Part shown: positions 46,088-56,300 of the stretch, piece by piece
Position numbering within the stretch: the stretch's first letter is position 1
How the letters are laid out: the number at the start of each line of letters is the position of its first letter
Assembly: GCF_041261225.1 (NCBI RefSeq)
Contig: NZ_JBGCCN010000002.1
Coordinates: 310,001-374,000, forward strand
DNA: 64,000 nt
Source: Streptomyces sp. V4I8
GTDB lineage: Bacteria > Actinomycetota > Actinomycetes > Streptomycetales > Streptomycetaceae
Reading direction: 5' to 3'
Translations under genes and position numbers: made by a program
The notes under the pieces: generated by a model
The model's input: only the letters and a program-made list of their open reading frames with translations
Told to the model about the DNA's origin: nothing
Database searches by the model: none

Positions 46088-47641
46088 ATGACGCTCGGCT
46101 TCTACGCCCGTTTCGAGCCGCATACCCGCACCGACGAACTGGCCCAGGGGCTGGCCGCCAGGGTGTACGACCCGGCCTGGTTGCTGGCCAGGCAGTGGCA
46201 GGTGGGGGAGTTCGACGGGGACAACGGTGGCAGTCCCATCCGGGTCAGGCACGTCGGCCGTACCTATCGTTGCGACACCTACTCCGATCACGGCGGCAGC
46301 GGTGAGCTCGGCACCACCCCGGTGGAGGCGCGGGCCGAGGCCGTACCTGAACGGTGGGCCAGGCACACCCGAATCGAGATCGGCCGGGCGCTGGCCAGGG
46401 CGCTGCGCGCAGTGGGACTAGCTGACCGGGTGGCAGAGGTGATCGCCGCGTTCCCGCTGGCGGATGGGGACGATCTGGTGACGGGGCGCGTGCCGGACGG
46501 TGGAAAGGCTTATGCAGCACTCTCCGGGCCACTGCGCAAGGACCCGCCGGAGTTCCCCTCAGTCACCCCCGGCCAAGGTCTCGCCGAAGCCGGGGAGCGC
46601 TGGCTAAAGTTCTGCGACGGGCTGATCGGCCCGCCCGGGCAGGCATGGGACGCGCGGCGGATGGAGTACGGCTTCTCGCTGCATGCCCCCGGGCTGCCCC
46701 TGCCCGCGCGGGCGCACTCCGGCGGGACACCCGAGTGGTGGACCTTCGACGCTGCCGCGCCGCGAGCGAAGGGCGACGCCATGCCGTATGACAAGACCAC
46801 GATCGCCACCCGAGTGACCTTCCACGGCATGCCGGTGCCGCGCTGGTGGCAGGAGGAGGACGCGGTCGTCGACTTTGGCGCGGTCGAGGCGCACCCGGCC
46901 GACCTGGCCAGGATGGCGATGCTCCAGTTCGCCCTGCTGTACGGCAACGACCACTTCGCGATCCCGGTCAGTCTCCCGGTGGGCAGCATGTTCGAGACCA
47001 CTCACCTGCTGGTCACCGACACCTTCGGCGCCACCACGCTGATCGCGCCCAGCACCAGGGCGGGCGGGGCTGAGCGGTGGACGATGTTCACCCTTTCCCT
47101 GGCGACGAGTGACGGCGTGGCCGAGGTGTTCCTGGTACCGCCGACCGCACTCCAGCCGCTCAGCTCCGACCCCGTCGAGGACGTGCTGCTGGCTCGCGAC
47201 GAGATGGCCAATCTCGCCTGGGCCGTCGAATCAGTCATCGAGGGCCCCGACGGCCGACCTGTCCGCCGCGCCGAGCAACACCACACCCCGCCCACCACAC
47301 AGTCCCCCAAGGACGGCCACCTGGCCTACCGCCTGGGCTCCACGGTCCCGCCGCACTGGTTCCCGCTGACCCCGCAGCGTACCTCGACCGGCGACGTCCC
47401 CGAATACGCGGTCGAGGCAATGGCCCACTCCGCCGAGGTCCCGCGCGGCGACTTCCTCCAGCTCGGTGCCCTTGTTGACGACGACCGACTGCCCCGCGAG
47501 GGCCGTAGGCTGCTGCGCGACCACCTTCTGGCCAGAACCACCGACGGCGGCACCGTCGTCTGGACCCGCCGCCGCACCCGAATCGGCCGAGGCGAAACCG
47601 CCAGCGACCTCACCTTCGACGCCACCGAGCATTCATCCTGA
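46088..47641 (+). CDS. Cluster gene 5: 517-residue protein of unknown function
   Basis: ATG 46088 begins five bases after the gene 4 stop, with a GAGG box upstream. The N-terminus is distinctive: MTLGFYARFEPHTRTDELAQ, then PAWLLARQWQVGEFDGDNGG SP. Later come PEWWTFDAAAPRAKGDAMPY, MPVPRWWQEEDAVVDFG and LARMAMLQFALLYGNDHFAI, which look like conserved blocks of one family. The protein has many Trp and mixed alpha/beta composition and no signal peptide. I cannot name the family. Its coupling to gene 4 suggests stoichiometric partners. Confidence 0.6.
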   Translation: MTLGFYARFEPHTRTDELAQGLAARVYDPAWLLARQWQVGEFDGDNGGSPIRVRHVGRTYRCDTYSDHGGSGELGTTPVEARAEAVPERWARHTRIEIGRALARALRAVGLADRVAEVIAAFPLADGDDLVTGRVPDGGKAYAALSGPLRKDPPEFPSVTPGQGLAEAGERWLKFCDGLIGPPGQAWDARRMEYGFSLHAPGLPLPARAHSGGTPEWWTFDAAAPRAKGDAMPYDKTTIATRVTFHGMPVPRWWQEEDAVVDFGAVEAHPADLARMAMLQFALLYGNDHFAIPVSLPVGSMFETTHLLVTDTFGATTLIAPSTRAGGAERWTMFTLSLATSDGVAEVFLVPPTALQPLSSDPVEDVLLARDEMANLAWAVESVIEGPDGRPVRRAEQHHTPPTTQSPKDGHLAYRLGSTVPPHWFPLTPQRTSTGDVPEYAVEAMAHSAEVPRGDFLQLGALVDDDRLPREGRRLLRDHLLARTTDGGTVVWTRRRTRIGRGETASDLTFDATEHSS

Positions 47642-47869
47642 CAACCATCGGACCTATTCCAGCGCGGCATCGGCGTAAAGTCCTGGTAAGCATCGCGGCA
47701 AGCGAACGCACCCAGCGCTCCCTCATCCTCGACCTGTTCGAAGACCGCTGCTGCGACGTCGTCCGCAATAACGAGCAACGGCCCTGAAGTCGCCCGCAAT
47801 CACGGTCGGCCGCCGCCCCTTGGTCGACGTCTTGGTGATCCAGAGCCGCCCACCAGGTGACGGGACAGC

Positions 47870-50155
47870 CTACCGAGGTAGCTTGGCTGTTCGCTCGGGG
47901 TGGGCGGCGCTGACATATCGCATGGCGGTCTGTTCGGTGATGCCGAACAGCCGCATCAGCTTGAGGGGGTCGGCGCTCTCGAACGCCTCGTTGAGGATCC
48001 GGTCCTGGCGCAGGCCGGCCAGCGTCAGGACCTTGGGGAGGGCCACGCGTAGCGTGCCGATACTGACGGCCGGGTGGTCGGGATCGACAGCTGTCTTCTG
48101 GCTGACCAGGAGGTGTGGGTTGGCCGAGGCGGGCCACCGCAGGTGGCGGTAGGTCGTCCAGTCGGCGGCGAGTTGGTGGGTGAGCTCCTCCAGGCAGAGG
48201 GTGTGCCGCAGCAGCCCGCGCTGTACTTCGAGGGTGCCGCGGGAGAGGTCGAGGCCTGTGGTGTGCAGGGTTCGGATCTCGTGTCCGGGCAGTGCGTGGA
48301 TGGAGGCCAAGGTGACGACGAGGCGGCCGAGCGGCGTTGTCGCCTGGTCGAGGAGCCCCATCAGGACGTCGGAGGGGATGGACTTCGGGATCCCCTTGAG
48401 GTCGCCGACCGGGAGGTTCCGGGCGGGGTTGCGGAAGATCACTCGTTCGCGTTTGAGCGCGCGGAAGAGGCTGCGCAGGGCTGTGGCTAGCCCTCGGCGG
48501 GGGTAACCGGACAAGCCGTCCACGGCGTTCTCGACGTGGTCCTTCGTGATCTCCCTCAGTGAGGTCACTCCGGCCGTGGTGGTCCACGCGGTGAGGATGG
48601 GCTGGAGTGTGGTGAGGTAGCGGCGGATGCCGTCGTATCCGCGGGGCTCGCCTTCGCGGCGGCCCTGTTCGCGCATGACTTTCACCCAGGTGCCCACCTC
48701 GCTCGCGACCGTCTCCGGCAGGGTGGTGAGGGTCGACTCGATCCACGCCAGATCCGCGTCCCGATGCAGTTCGGGGTCCTCCACCAGCAGGCCGCGGTCG
48801 CGCAGGAACTGGCAGACGGGCTTGGCGGCGAGGTTCACGTCGATCCGGGCCAGGTCGTGCACGTCGCGTTCGAAGATCGCTGGCTCGGCGCCGAGCCAGT
48901 ACAGGAGGATGGTGAGCGTGCGGGCGTTCTTCCGGTAGTTCGGCCGCTGCCCCGGTCGATGGCGGGTGAACTCCTCAAGCAAACACTGGGCGCTCTCGGT
49001 CAGCGGCGGCTCCCCCGAAGGCATGCGCCGCAGCCGGGCCAGCACCGGGGCCCAGTCGCGCCGGCTGGCGAACAGGGCTTCCTGCCCGCGGCTCGTGTGC
49101 AGAGCGGGCCGTTGCTCGCCGTAGTCGGGCGCCTGGCCATCGCCGACCGGGAACGCCTCGAACGGCCCGCCCTTGCCGGTCGGCAGGGAGATCACCAGCT
49201 GCGTGAACCGCTGGGAGGCCGGGCGGGCTTGGTCGATGAGGCGGTAGGGGTGGCAGCTGCGGCAACGGTCGTCGCGCAGGGCCAGTCCGTCGCGGCCGCA
49301 GCGGCAGCACCGGCCTCGCCCCGCCCGCTCCCGCCAGTGTCGGCACGGATCGCAGACAAATCCTGCCCGTCGGCCGACGGGGATCCAGGCGTAGCAGTCG
49401 GTGCACTGGCGGGGCGCCGGGGGCGGCAGCGGCGCTGGAGCGGTGATGTACGGGGTACGGGCGGGCTGGTCCGAGATGGAGAACCGCATAGGTTTGGGAG
49501 CCTCGTCCAAGAGCCCAACCTCCAGCAAGATCACGCGGACTGCGTCCCCGTTGGTCGGCAGGTCCCGCAGCATGGCCTCGGGCAGCCGTTCGGCGCCCTC
49601 GGCCTCACGCACGGCCAGGGCGAGGCGGACCATCTCGGCGACCTTGCTGCGCCAGCCCGCGGTCAATCCGTGCTCGGCCGCCATCGCCTCGATCACCTGC
49701 CGGGCCTCCTCCCACCCGGCGACCGGGCGACCGACGATCGCGCTGACCGTGGCGTCGCTCAGCGCCCGGGGCACGGTGAAGAGAGGGACCTGACCGCATA
49801 CCTGGGCCTCCAGCACCGGCGGCCCGGCTGGAGCGGCGCGCTGCCGTCTGAGTTTGGTCCACCACTCGACCCCCACACTCAGTCCGTTCTTGGTTGGCCT
49901 GCGCAGTGGCCGGGCAGACGCCGACCGGTCGCCGTAGGTGCCGCCGACCGTGAGCTGGACCGGCCGGGGTCGCGCCTCCTCCAGGCCCAGAGCCCACTCG
50001 GCGTCTTCCTCAACTCGGATCGCCATGAGGCACGGCTTGCACAGCCCGTCCGTGTTCAGGTGTGCCTCGTGCCGGCACCGCGGGCACACTCCGCGTTCGG
50101 GGTACTTCCTCGCCCAGGGCCGGCCTCCGTCGCACACCCGGTACCAGTGCACCAC
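47870..50155 (-). CDS. Large tyrosine-recombinase-like protein with Cys-cluster N-terminus
   Basis: The 761-residue protein (GTG 50155) has CPRCRHEAHLN..C..C near residue 24 and a second set, CTDCYAWIPVGRRAGFVCDP then CCRCGRDGLALRDDRCRSC, at about 270-325; both look like zinc ribbons. From about 440 a core-binding and catalytic region of the tyrosine recombinase type follows, with ALPGHEIRTLH (Arg) and AMRYVSAAHPE (candidate Tyr). The usual HxxR is replaced by LRQDR. The same frame upstream shows CPVCL directly before a TGA, so the true N-terminus may have been cut off. It follows the small HTH gene in a three-gene minus-strand module. Confidence 0.7.
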   Translation of the reverse strand: MVHWYRVCDGGRPWARKYPERGVCPRCRHEAHLNTDGLCKPCLMAIRVEEDAEWALGLEEARPRPVQLTVGGTYGDRSASARPLRRPTKNGLSVGVEWWTKLRRQRAAPAGPPVLEAQVCGQVPLFTVPRALSDATVSAIVGRPVAGWEEARQVIEAMAAEHGLTAGWRSKVAEMVRLALAVREAEGAERLPEAMLRDLPTNGDAVRVILLEVGLLDEAPKPMRFSISDQPARTPYITAPAPLPPPAPRQCTDCYAWIPVGRRAGFVCDPCRHWRERAGRGRCCRCGRDGLALRDDRCRSCHPYRLIDQARPASQRFTQLVISLPTGKGGPFEAFPVGDGQAPDYGEQRPALHTSRGQEALFASRRDWAPVLARLRRMPSGEPPLTESAQCLLEEFTRHRPGQRPNYRKNARTLTILLYWLGAEPAIFERDVHDLARIDVNLAAKPVCQFLRDRGLLVEDPELHRDADLAWIESTLTTLPETVASEVGTWVKVMREQGRREGEPRGYDGIRRYLTTLQPILTAWTTTAGVTSLREITKDHVENAVDGLSGYPRRGLATALRSLFRALKRERVIFRNPARNLPVGDLKGIPKSIPSDVLMGLLDQATTPLGRLVVTLASIHALPGHEIRTLHTTGLDLSRGTLEVQRGLLRHTLCLEELTHQLAADWTTYRHLRWPASANPHLLVSQKTAVDPDHPAVSIGTLRVALPKVLTLAGLRQDRILNEAFESADPLKLMRLFGITEQTAMRYVSAAHPERTAKLPR

Positions 50156-50226
50156 CAGCCATCACAGGCACACCGGGCAGCTCCGTGCCAGCCCCTTCCC
50201 GCGCCCCACCGTCACCGGCCAGCCCC

Positions 50227-50574
50227 TCAGCTCGGCGGGAGTGAGCGCGGCCCGGCACCACGGCGGCTGCGCGGCACCGGTTGCACCGAGCCTGATCCCG
50301 GCTGTTTCTCGGTGCCGACGGCCTGTTGGCCGGACTCCGGCGCGGCTTGGCCCGCCGCGAGCGGCTCGGCCTGGAGTAGGTCGGCGACGGTGCAGTTCAG
50401 CGCGGCGCACATCTTGTCCAGGTCATCGAGGCGCACCGTGACCGGCGTGCCGCTCCACAGCGCCGCCACCTTGCTCAGCGACGGGTTGAACCCGACCTGC
50501 TGAAAGGCGGCGAGCACCTCGGTCGGCCGCCACAGGTCCCGCTGGGCGGCCACCATCCGCAGATTCCACTTCAC
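50227..50574 (-). CDS. Small Cro/C1-type HTH protein
   Basis: GTG 50574, after AAGGGGAAC, gives 115 residues. An HTH_26-like domain occupies the first 65: LRMVAAQRDLWRPTEVLAAF, LSKVAALWSG and DLDKMCAALNCTVADLLQ. The remainder is a disordered Gln/Gly/Ser-rich tail. It sits between the two recombinase genes and probably regulates them or acts as a recombination accessory. Confidence 0.75.
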   Translation of the reverse strand: MKWNLRMVAAQRDLWRPTEVLAAFQQVGFNPSLSKVAALWSGTPVTVRLDDLDKMCAALNCTVADLLQAEPLAAGQAAPESGQQAVGTEKQPGSGSVQPVPRSRRGAGPRSLPPS

Positions 50575-50593
50575 CGAAGGTTCCCCTTGTCCA

Positions 50594-51244
50594 TCACCAG
50601 TCGCTGGGCCGCTGGGCCGCCCGGGAGCTGGCCGCCAGATTCGCGAGCTCCGGATCAGCGTGCGCAGTCGCCATGTACCGAAGTGTCGTCGTTGCCCAGT
50701 CGTGTCCGAGGACCTTCTGGACCTCCCAAAGTGTCATCCCACGCTCGTAGTTGTGGGTCGCGCAGGCGTGCCGCAACAGGTGCGGAAACAGGTCGGTGAC
50801 CGGACCCGTCAGGTAAGCCGCGGCCGCGGTGTGCAACGCCTTCCGGAACGTCGAAGGCACGATCGTCGGCGCGATCGACACGTTCAGGTCGGCGATCGCC
50901 TTCGACTTGCGTTCCGATGGCCACAGCGGCGCCTGCGGGTGCTCGGCGTCGTCACCGAACTCGCCCCGGACCTCCTCGATGTACCACCACAAGAGGGCGC
51001 GGCCCTCTTGGAAGAGGTACGCCTCACGTGGCCGGGGCCCCGAGCCTCGGGCGCCCTTACCGAGGACAACGAACCGGCCCCACTGGCCGTGCTCCCAGTG
51101 GATGTCGCCGAGGCATACCCCACACAGCTCCGCCGCGCGCACTCCCGACAGGTAGGCGATCTTCGTCATCACGTAGTCGCGGCAGGCGACCGCGTACTTC
51201 CGTGCGTTCGGCAACTCCGCGCGCCAGCGGGCGAAGAAGTCCTT
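50594..51244 (-). pseudogene. Tyrosine recombinase, C-terminal part (split by IS5)
   Basis: The frame contains the catalytic domain: IAYLSGVRAAELCGVCLGD (first Arg), HLLRHACATHNYERG (HxxR) and TTLRYMATAH (Tyr). Its N-terminal part is at 52124-52651. Removing the IS5-type insert and one CTT restores a 391-residue frame. The stop lies 20 bases before the HTH gene. Confidence 0.82.
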
Positions 51245-52123
51245 GAGCATTTTCAGCGGTAGCTCTCCAGGGTGAGGACGGCTCGTGCGGCGGTGGTGAG
51301 CCAGGTGGGGCTGCAGCGGGCGCGGCGGAAGATCCGCCAGGTCTTGAGCCGGGCCATGCCGCGTTCGACGGGGTAGCGCAGCCGGGTGTGGGCTCTGTTC
51401 AACGCCCGCTGCCGGAGGGGGAGTTCTTGACGGGGACGGCGGCGGTTCGGGACAGCGAAGGTTGCGCCGGCACCGCGGTAGCCCAGGTCCGCCAGGACCG
51501 GGATGCCGAGGCGGGCACACGTGTTCACGATCCGGTGTGTGCGGGCCGCGGTGAGGTCGTGGGTGCGGCCGGGTAGTGCCCGGGAGATCCACAGGATCCG
51601 GCCCGCGGGATCGGTGACGACCTGCAGGTTCACGCCGTGGCGACGGTGTTTCACGGAGTAGTCGGCGCGGCTGTCACCGACCCGGTCGCACTCCGTCAAG
51701 GTGCCGTCCACCAGCACGTACTGCGCCCGGGCCTTTGCCTCACGCAGGGCCCTGGTCAGGCCCGGAGCGCGACGGGCCAGCAGTGTGACGACGGAGCGGA
51801 CATAGGCGTGGGCGGTGCCGACGCTGATCCGGAACCCGGCCGCGATCTGGGCGAGGGTGAGGTGCTGCTTGAGGTACACGAGTGCGACCAGCGCACGCCC
51901 CGACGGGCGGAGCTTGCACCGGCGGTCACCCTCCCGGAGGACGATCAGCATCGTGACCGTCTCCACGAGTGCGTGCGGCAGGTCCAGTGCGGCAGGATAC
52001 GTAACCAACGGAGCCCCCAGGCTGAAGAGTCGAGACGTCAAGCACCTCGCTCAACTGCCCAGGGGCTCCGCCCGTTTCGTCTTCCCACCCATCACCCGAT
52101 CGGCTGCCGAGCTGAAAAGGCTC
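51245..52123 (-). mobile_element. IS5-type element, copy 2 (879 bp)
   Basis: It has the same ends and length as 30456-31334, with the 3-bp target CTT at 51242-51244 and 52124-52126. It lies in the same orientation as copy 1, 20.8 kb away, and splits the tyrosine recombinase gene. Confidence 0.88.
51253..52041 (-). CDS. IS5-type transposase (copy 2)
   Basis: This is the 262-residue transposase nearly identical to that at 30464, with about four substitutions, including SVKHRRHG for SGKHRRHG, GYRGAGATF for GYLGAGGTF and ELPLRQ for ELTLRQ. All catalytic motifs are unchanged. Both copies could be active; the near-identity points to recent spread. Confidence 0.88.
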   Translation of the reverse strand: MTSRLFSLGAPLVTYPAALDLPHALVETVTMLIVLREGDRRCKLRPSGRALVALVYLKQHLTLAQIAAGFRISVGTAHAYVRSVVTLLARRAPGLTRALREAKARAQYVLVDGTLTECDRVGDSRADYSVKHRRHGVNLQVVTDPAGRILWISRALPGRTHDLTAARTHRIVNTCARLGIPVLADLGYRGAGATFAVPNRRRPRQELPLRQRALNRAHTRLRYPVERGMARLKTWRIFRRARCSPTWLTTAARAVLTLESYR

Positions 52124-52651
52124 CTTCATCGCAGCCTGGGACGGCGGAATGCGTAGCCCGAAGTCACCTCGGTGGCGCGGCCGGTTGAACGGGGCGATCG
52201 GAGACTCGACGGTGCCGCCGAAGCGGCGCATGACCTCGCCCGCGTACCGTTGCTCGAGGAAGGCGAAGTACGCGTCGATCTTGTTGATCTTTCCGCGCAC
52301 TGTCGACTGTGCCCGCTTGCCGGGGCCCGCGAAGTACTTGTCGACCTCCCGGGGCGTCAGCTGCCAGGGGACCGTGCCGTAGTACTCACAGACTTCGATC
52401 ACCGGCTTGATCAGCCCGTCGAGCGTCGTCGGCGCCAGTCCAGCCGCGTCGCGCGCCCACTGGTACTCCGAGAGCGTGTCGAGGAAGAAGCTCTCCTCGT
52501 CGTACGCCGACATGCGGGCCTGACGGCGCCGCTGGAGAGTGACGACGTCCGCGAGCCCGGTCTCGACCGACACCGACGCCGGGTCCACCGGCACTGCCGG
52601 CTCCGGCACAGGGCGTACGAGCGTCAGCACGCGACTTTCGGAATCTGTCAC
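52124..52651 (-). pseudogene. Tyrosine recombinase, N-terminal part
   Basis: The frame from GTG 52651 (or 52675) holds the SAM-like core-binding region: FLDTLSEYQWARDAAGLAPT, PWQLTPREVDKYFAGPGKR and IDAYFAFLEQRYAGEVMRR, ending SQAAMK at the insertion. The joined frame with 50594-51241 is continuous. A TGTAATAT stretch just upstream could be a -10 region. Confidence 0.78.
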
Positions 52652-52675
52652 GAGGTCGCATATTACAGCGATCAC

Positions 52676-53354
52676 TCGCAGATTTTACGAGTTACTGCGG
52701 AGATCTCACGTCAGAGGTTGGGGTGGGTATATGTGGTGAGCTACCTGCTGAGATGCGGCTTTGTGGTAGTCGATCGTCCGACGGGAACCCGCGCGTACTC
52801 CAATATGGAGGACCGAGCCGTCGGGCAGCATGACACGTTCCGCGGGGGCGTCTTGCCCAGATACTCCATCCCCTTGGCTTGATAGATCGTCCCGTAGCGG
52901 CCGGGGAAGACCAGCTCAGGGCCGTGGGCGGTGAGGCGGCCGTGTCAACCCAGCCCAGCGGCGGTGGCCGCCCTACCCCACACTGCTGGCAGCGCGGTAG
53001 GCCGACGCCGATGACGGAGATACACCACGCTAGGCGGGCAGGAAGGTTCTGCTGTTTTCACAAATGCGCAAGGTTGCGTGGTGTCGCCGGTACTGCGGGT
53101 ACCGGCACGCTTTGCAGCATTGGCCCGGGGCGGTGTACTGGTGGCACGGTGCCTGAAGGCGGGTGCGGCGGAGTCGTCATGCCGTTCCGATTTGCGGTGC
53201 TCGCTAGTGGCAGTCGGGTTGCTCCCCTCCCCGCGGCTGCATGGGTGCTGATGCGGGCCCGGCCGGGTGCGCGTGGGGCGGAACGGCCGGGTACCGCAGC
53301 AGCGGCGGGACTCCCGCCGTCGCGTCCCGTCACACTCAGTCCGATTCCGGGCCC
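52676..53354. other. Intergenic region before the biosynthetic genes
   Basis: No credible gene is seen. A perfect 8-bp inverted repeat GCCGGTAC-TGCGG-GTACCGGC lies at 53087-53107, about 250 bases before the NRPS start. It could be an operator or an upstream terminator. This region probably holds divergent promoters for the recombinase module and the NRPS operon. Confidence 0.4.
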
Positions 53355-56300
53355 ATGAGTAGAAAGCAGCCGCGCATGAGTGAATGCGAGACCGCTCGCC
53401 TTGATGAGCACCAGTCCCGTCCCCTAATCCGCACGCAACAGCCGTTCCCCATAACCCCCATTCAAGAGGCGTATTGGACTGCACGGCAAGGCGGGCACGC
53501 TCTCGGTGGAATCGGCTGCCAGGTGTACATGGAATTTGACGGCAAGTACATCGAGCCTGAGCGGATGAAACAAGCGGTCGACGCCCTCGCCCGCAGACAC
53601 GGCATGCTGCGGGCCGGGTTCCTGCCGGATGGCCGCCAATACCTGCGGGACGACGCCTCATGGCACGGCCTCACGCTGCTCGACCTGCGCAAACATGTCG
53701 GCGAGGCGGTGGAGGAACGGCTGTCGGCGCTGCGTGAGCGCCTGTCGCACCAGCAGCTCGACGTCGAGAACGGCGAGGTCTTCGCTCTGCACCTCACCCG
53801 TCTCCCCACCGGCGTGGTCCGTCTGCACTGCCGCTTCGACCTGCTCGTAGCGGACGGACGGAGCATCCAGATCATCCTGGGCGAGCTGGCGCGCCTGTAT
53901 ACGGACTCCGCAGCCCGGCTCGCGCCGATCGATTACGACTTCCCCCGGTATCTGCAGGACTGCCGCACAGAACTCGCTCCAGCGCGCGCCAAGGACGAGA
54001 AGTACTGGACGGACAGGATCGGAGATATGCCGCTCGGCCCGAACCTGCCGCTGGCCACGGCGCCGGAGACGATCGAGTGTCCCCGCTTCAGGCGACACGA
54101 GCAGGCCATCCCGGCCCGCACGTGGGCCATGCTGGGCACGCACGCGAAGCGCCACGGCATGACACGTGCGATGACCGTCGCCGCCGCCTACTGCGAGGTG
54201 TTGGCCCGCTGGAGCACAAACCCCCGGTTTCTCCTGAATGTTCCCTACTTCGGGCGTGTCCGGGTCCACCCGCACGTGACGAGAGTGGTCGGCGACTTCT
54301 CCAACTTGGTCCCGGTAGTCGCCGACCTTGCTGACAGCTGCTCCTTCGCGGAGCAGGCGAGAAACTTGCAGCGCACCTTCGAGGAGGGGCGCAAGCACAA
54401 CGCGTACCACGGGGTCGAAATCCTACGCGCGCTGCGGAGCCACCACCGGGGCGAAGGGAACCCCGCCCCGGTGGTGTTCACCTACAACGTCTTCGACGCC
54501 TTTGGTGATGACCTGGTGCCGGCTGACTTCCGCCAAGCCCTCGGCCACCCCGGTTACATCGTCACCCAGACGCCCCAGGTCTGGATCGACCACCAGGTGT
54601 TTCAACTGGACGGTGAGGCACAGCTGGTGTGGGACGCCGTAGACGGCCTGTTCCCACCCGGGATGGTTGAGGACATGTTCGACGCGGAGATTGAGCTGCT
54701 GGAACGATTGGCCGCCGATCAACATGCATGGCGATCTCAGGCGACCCCATCGCTACCCGCCCGGCAGCGCGCGACACGCCGGTTGCTGAACGACACCAGT
54801 GCCTCGATCACCCCGGACTCGCTCCACAGCTCGTTCTTCAAGCGCGCCTCGCGCACTCCGCACCATCCCGCCCTGCTGTGGGGGCGTGACCAGGTCATGT
54901 CGTACAGCGATCTTGCGCAACGAGCATTGAGGGTTGCCCATGGCCTGTGCGCCGCTGGCGTCCGACCAGGTGACGTGGTCGCCGTCAACGCAGTCAAGGG
55001 GCCAGACCAGATCGTGGCGGCACTGGGTGTGCTCGCCGCATCGGCCGCATACCTACCCCTGGGCTCATCCTGGCCTCCGGCACGTCACACGCAGGTGTTG
55101 GGCGTGGGTGACGTGCGGTTCGCGGTGGACACGATGCCCGGCACCCTGACGTGGCCTCAGGCGGTCAAGCCGCTATCCCTGGACACTGCCATCGCCGGGT
55201 CTGCGCTCGACGCACCGCTGCCCTGCAGCCCGGAGCAGCCCGCCTATGTGCTGTTCACCTCGGGTTCGACGGGGACACCGAAGGGCGTCGAAATGTCACA
55301 CCAGTCCGCACTCAACACCCTTGCGTGGGTGAACCGTACGTGCGAGGTCGGCGCCCAGGACCGCGTACTCGCACTCAGCGCACTCGAGTTCGACCTGTCC
55401 GTCTACGACGTGTTCGGGCTGCTGTCCGCAGGAGGCAGCGTCGTGCTTCCCCTGGAGGAGCAGCGGCAGGACGCCAGGGCGTGGTGGGATCTGCTCGAGC
55501 GGCACGGGGTGACCATCTGGAACTCGGTGCCCATACTGTTGGAGTCGCTGCTGTCGGCCGCACCGGACCAGCCTCTGCCCAACAGTCTCCGGACCGTTCT
55601 GTTATCCGGGGACTGGATCGCGCCCGGCCTCCCCGCCCGCATCCGCAGCCGAGGCGGCGCCCGCCGGGTACTGGCGATGGGCGGCGCAACCGAGGCGGGC
55701 ATCTGGTCGACTGTCCACGACGCCGGGGATGTCGCCGAGGACGCCGCCTGGATCCCCTACGGATCGCCGCTGGCCAACCAGACACTTCGCGTCGTGGACA
55801 CTCAGGGCCGGGAATGTCCCGACTGGGTGCCTGGGGAGCTGTGGATCGGTGGCGCCGGCCTGGCGGGCGGATATCTCAAGGATCCCGTGCGGACCGCCGA
55901 ACGCTTCGTGGTGCACGACGGGGAACGCTGGTACCGGACAGGCGACTTGGTCAGATACCGGCACGACGGCGAACTGGAGATCCTGGGCCGGATCGACCTG
56001 CAGGTGAAGGTGAATGGCCTGCGGATCGAGCTGGGCGAGATCGAAACCGCGCTGACCAGCCACGCCTCGGTCGCCCAGGCCGTGACCGTGGCTGTTCCCA
56101 CCCACAAGCCGCGGGACCATCGGCTCGTGTCCTACGTCGTACCGGCCGGGGACATCATTCCGCTGGAAGCGGTCCATGCCCATCTGGCCGCTAACCTCCC
56201 CAGGCACTGTCTCCCCAGCCGACTCATTGTGCTGGACGAACTGCCCCTGACATCCAACGGAAAGGTCGACCGCGCCACCCTAACCAGCTGGGCCGCCGAA

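Noticed and set aside
30456..52123. Composite transposon formed by the two 879-bp IS5 copies
   Set aside because: The outer targets (AGT and CTT) differ, so transposition as one unit is not supported.
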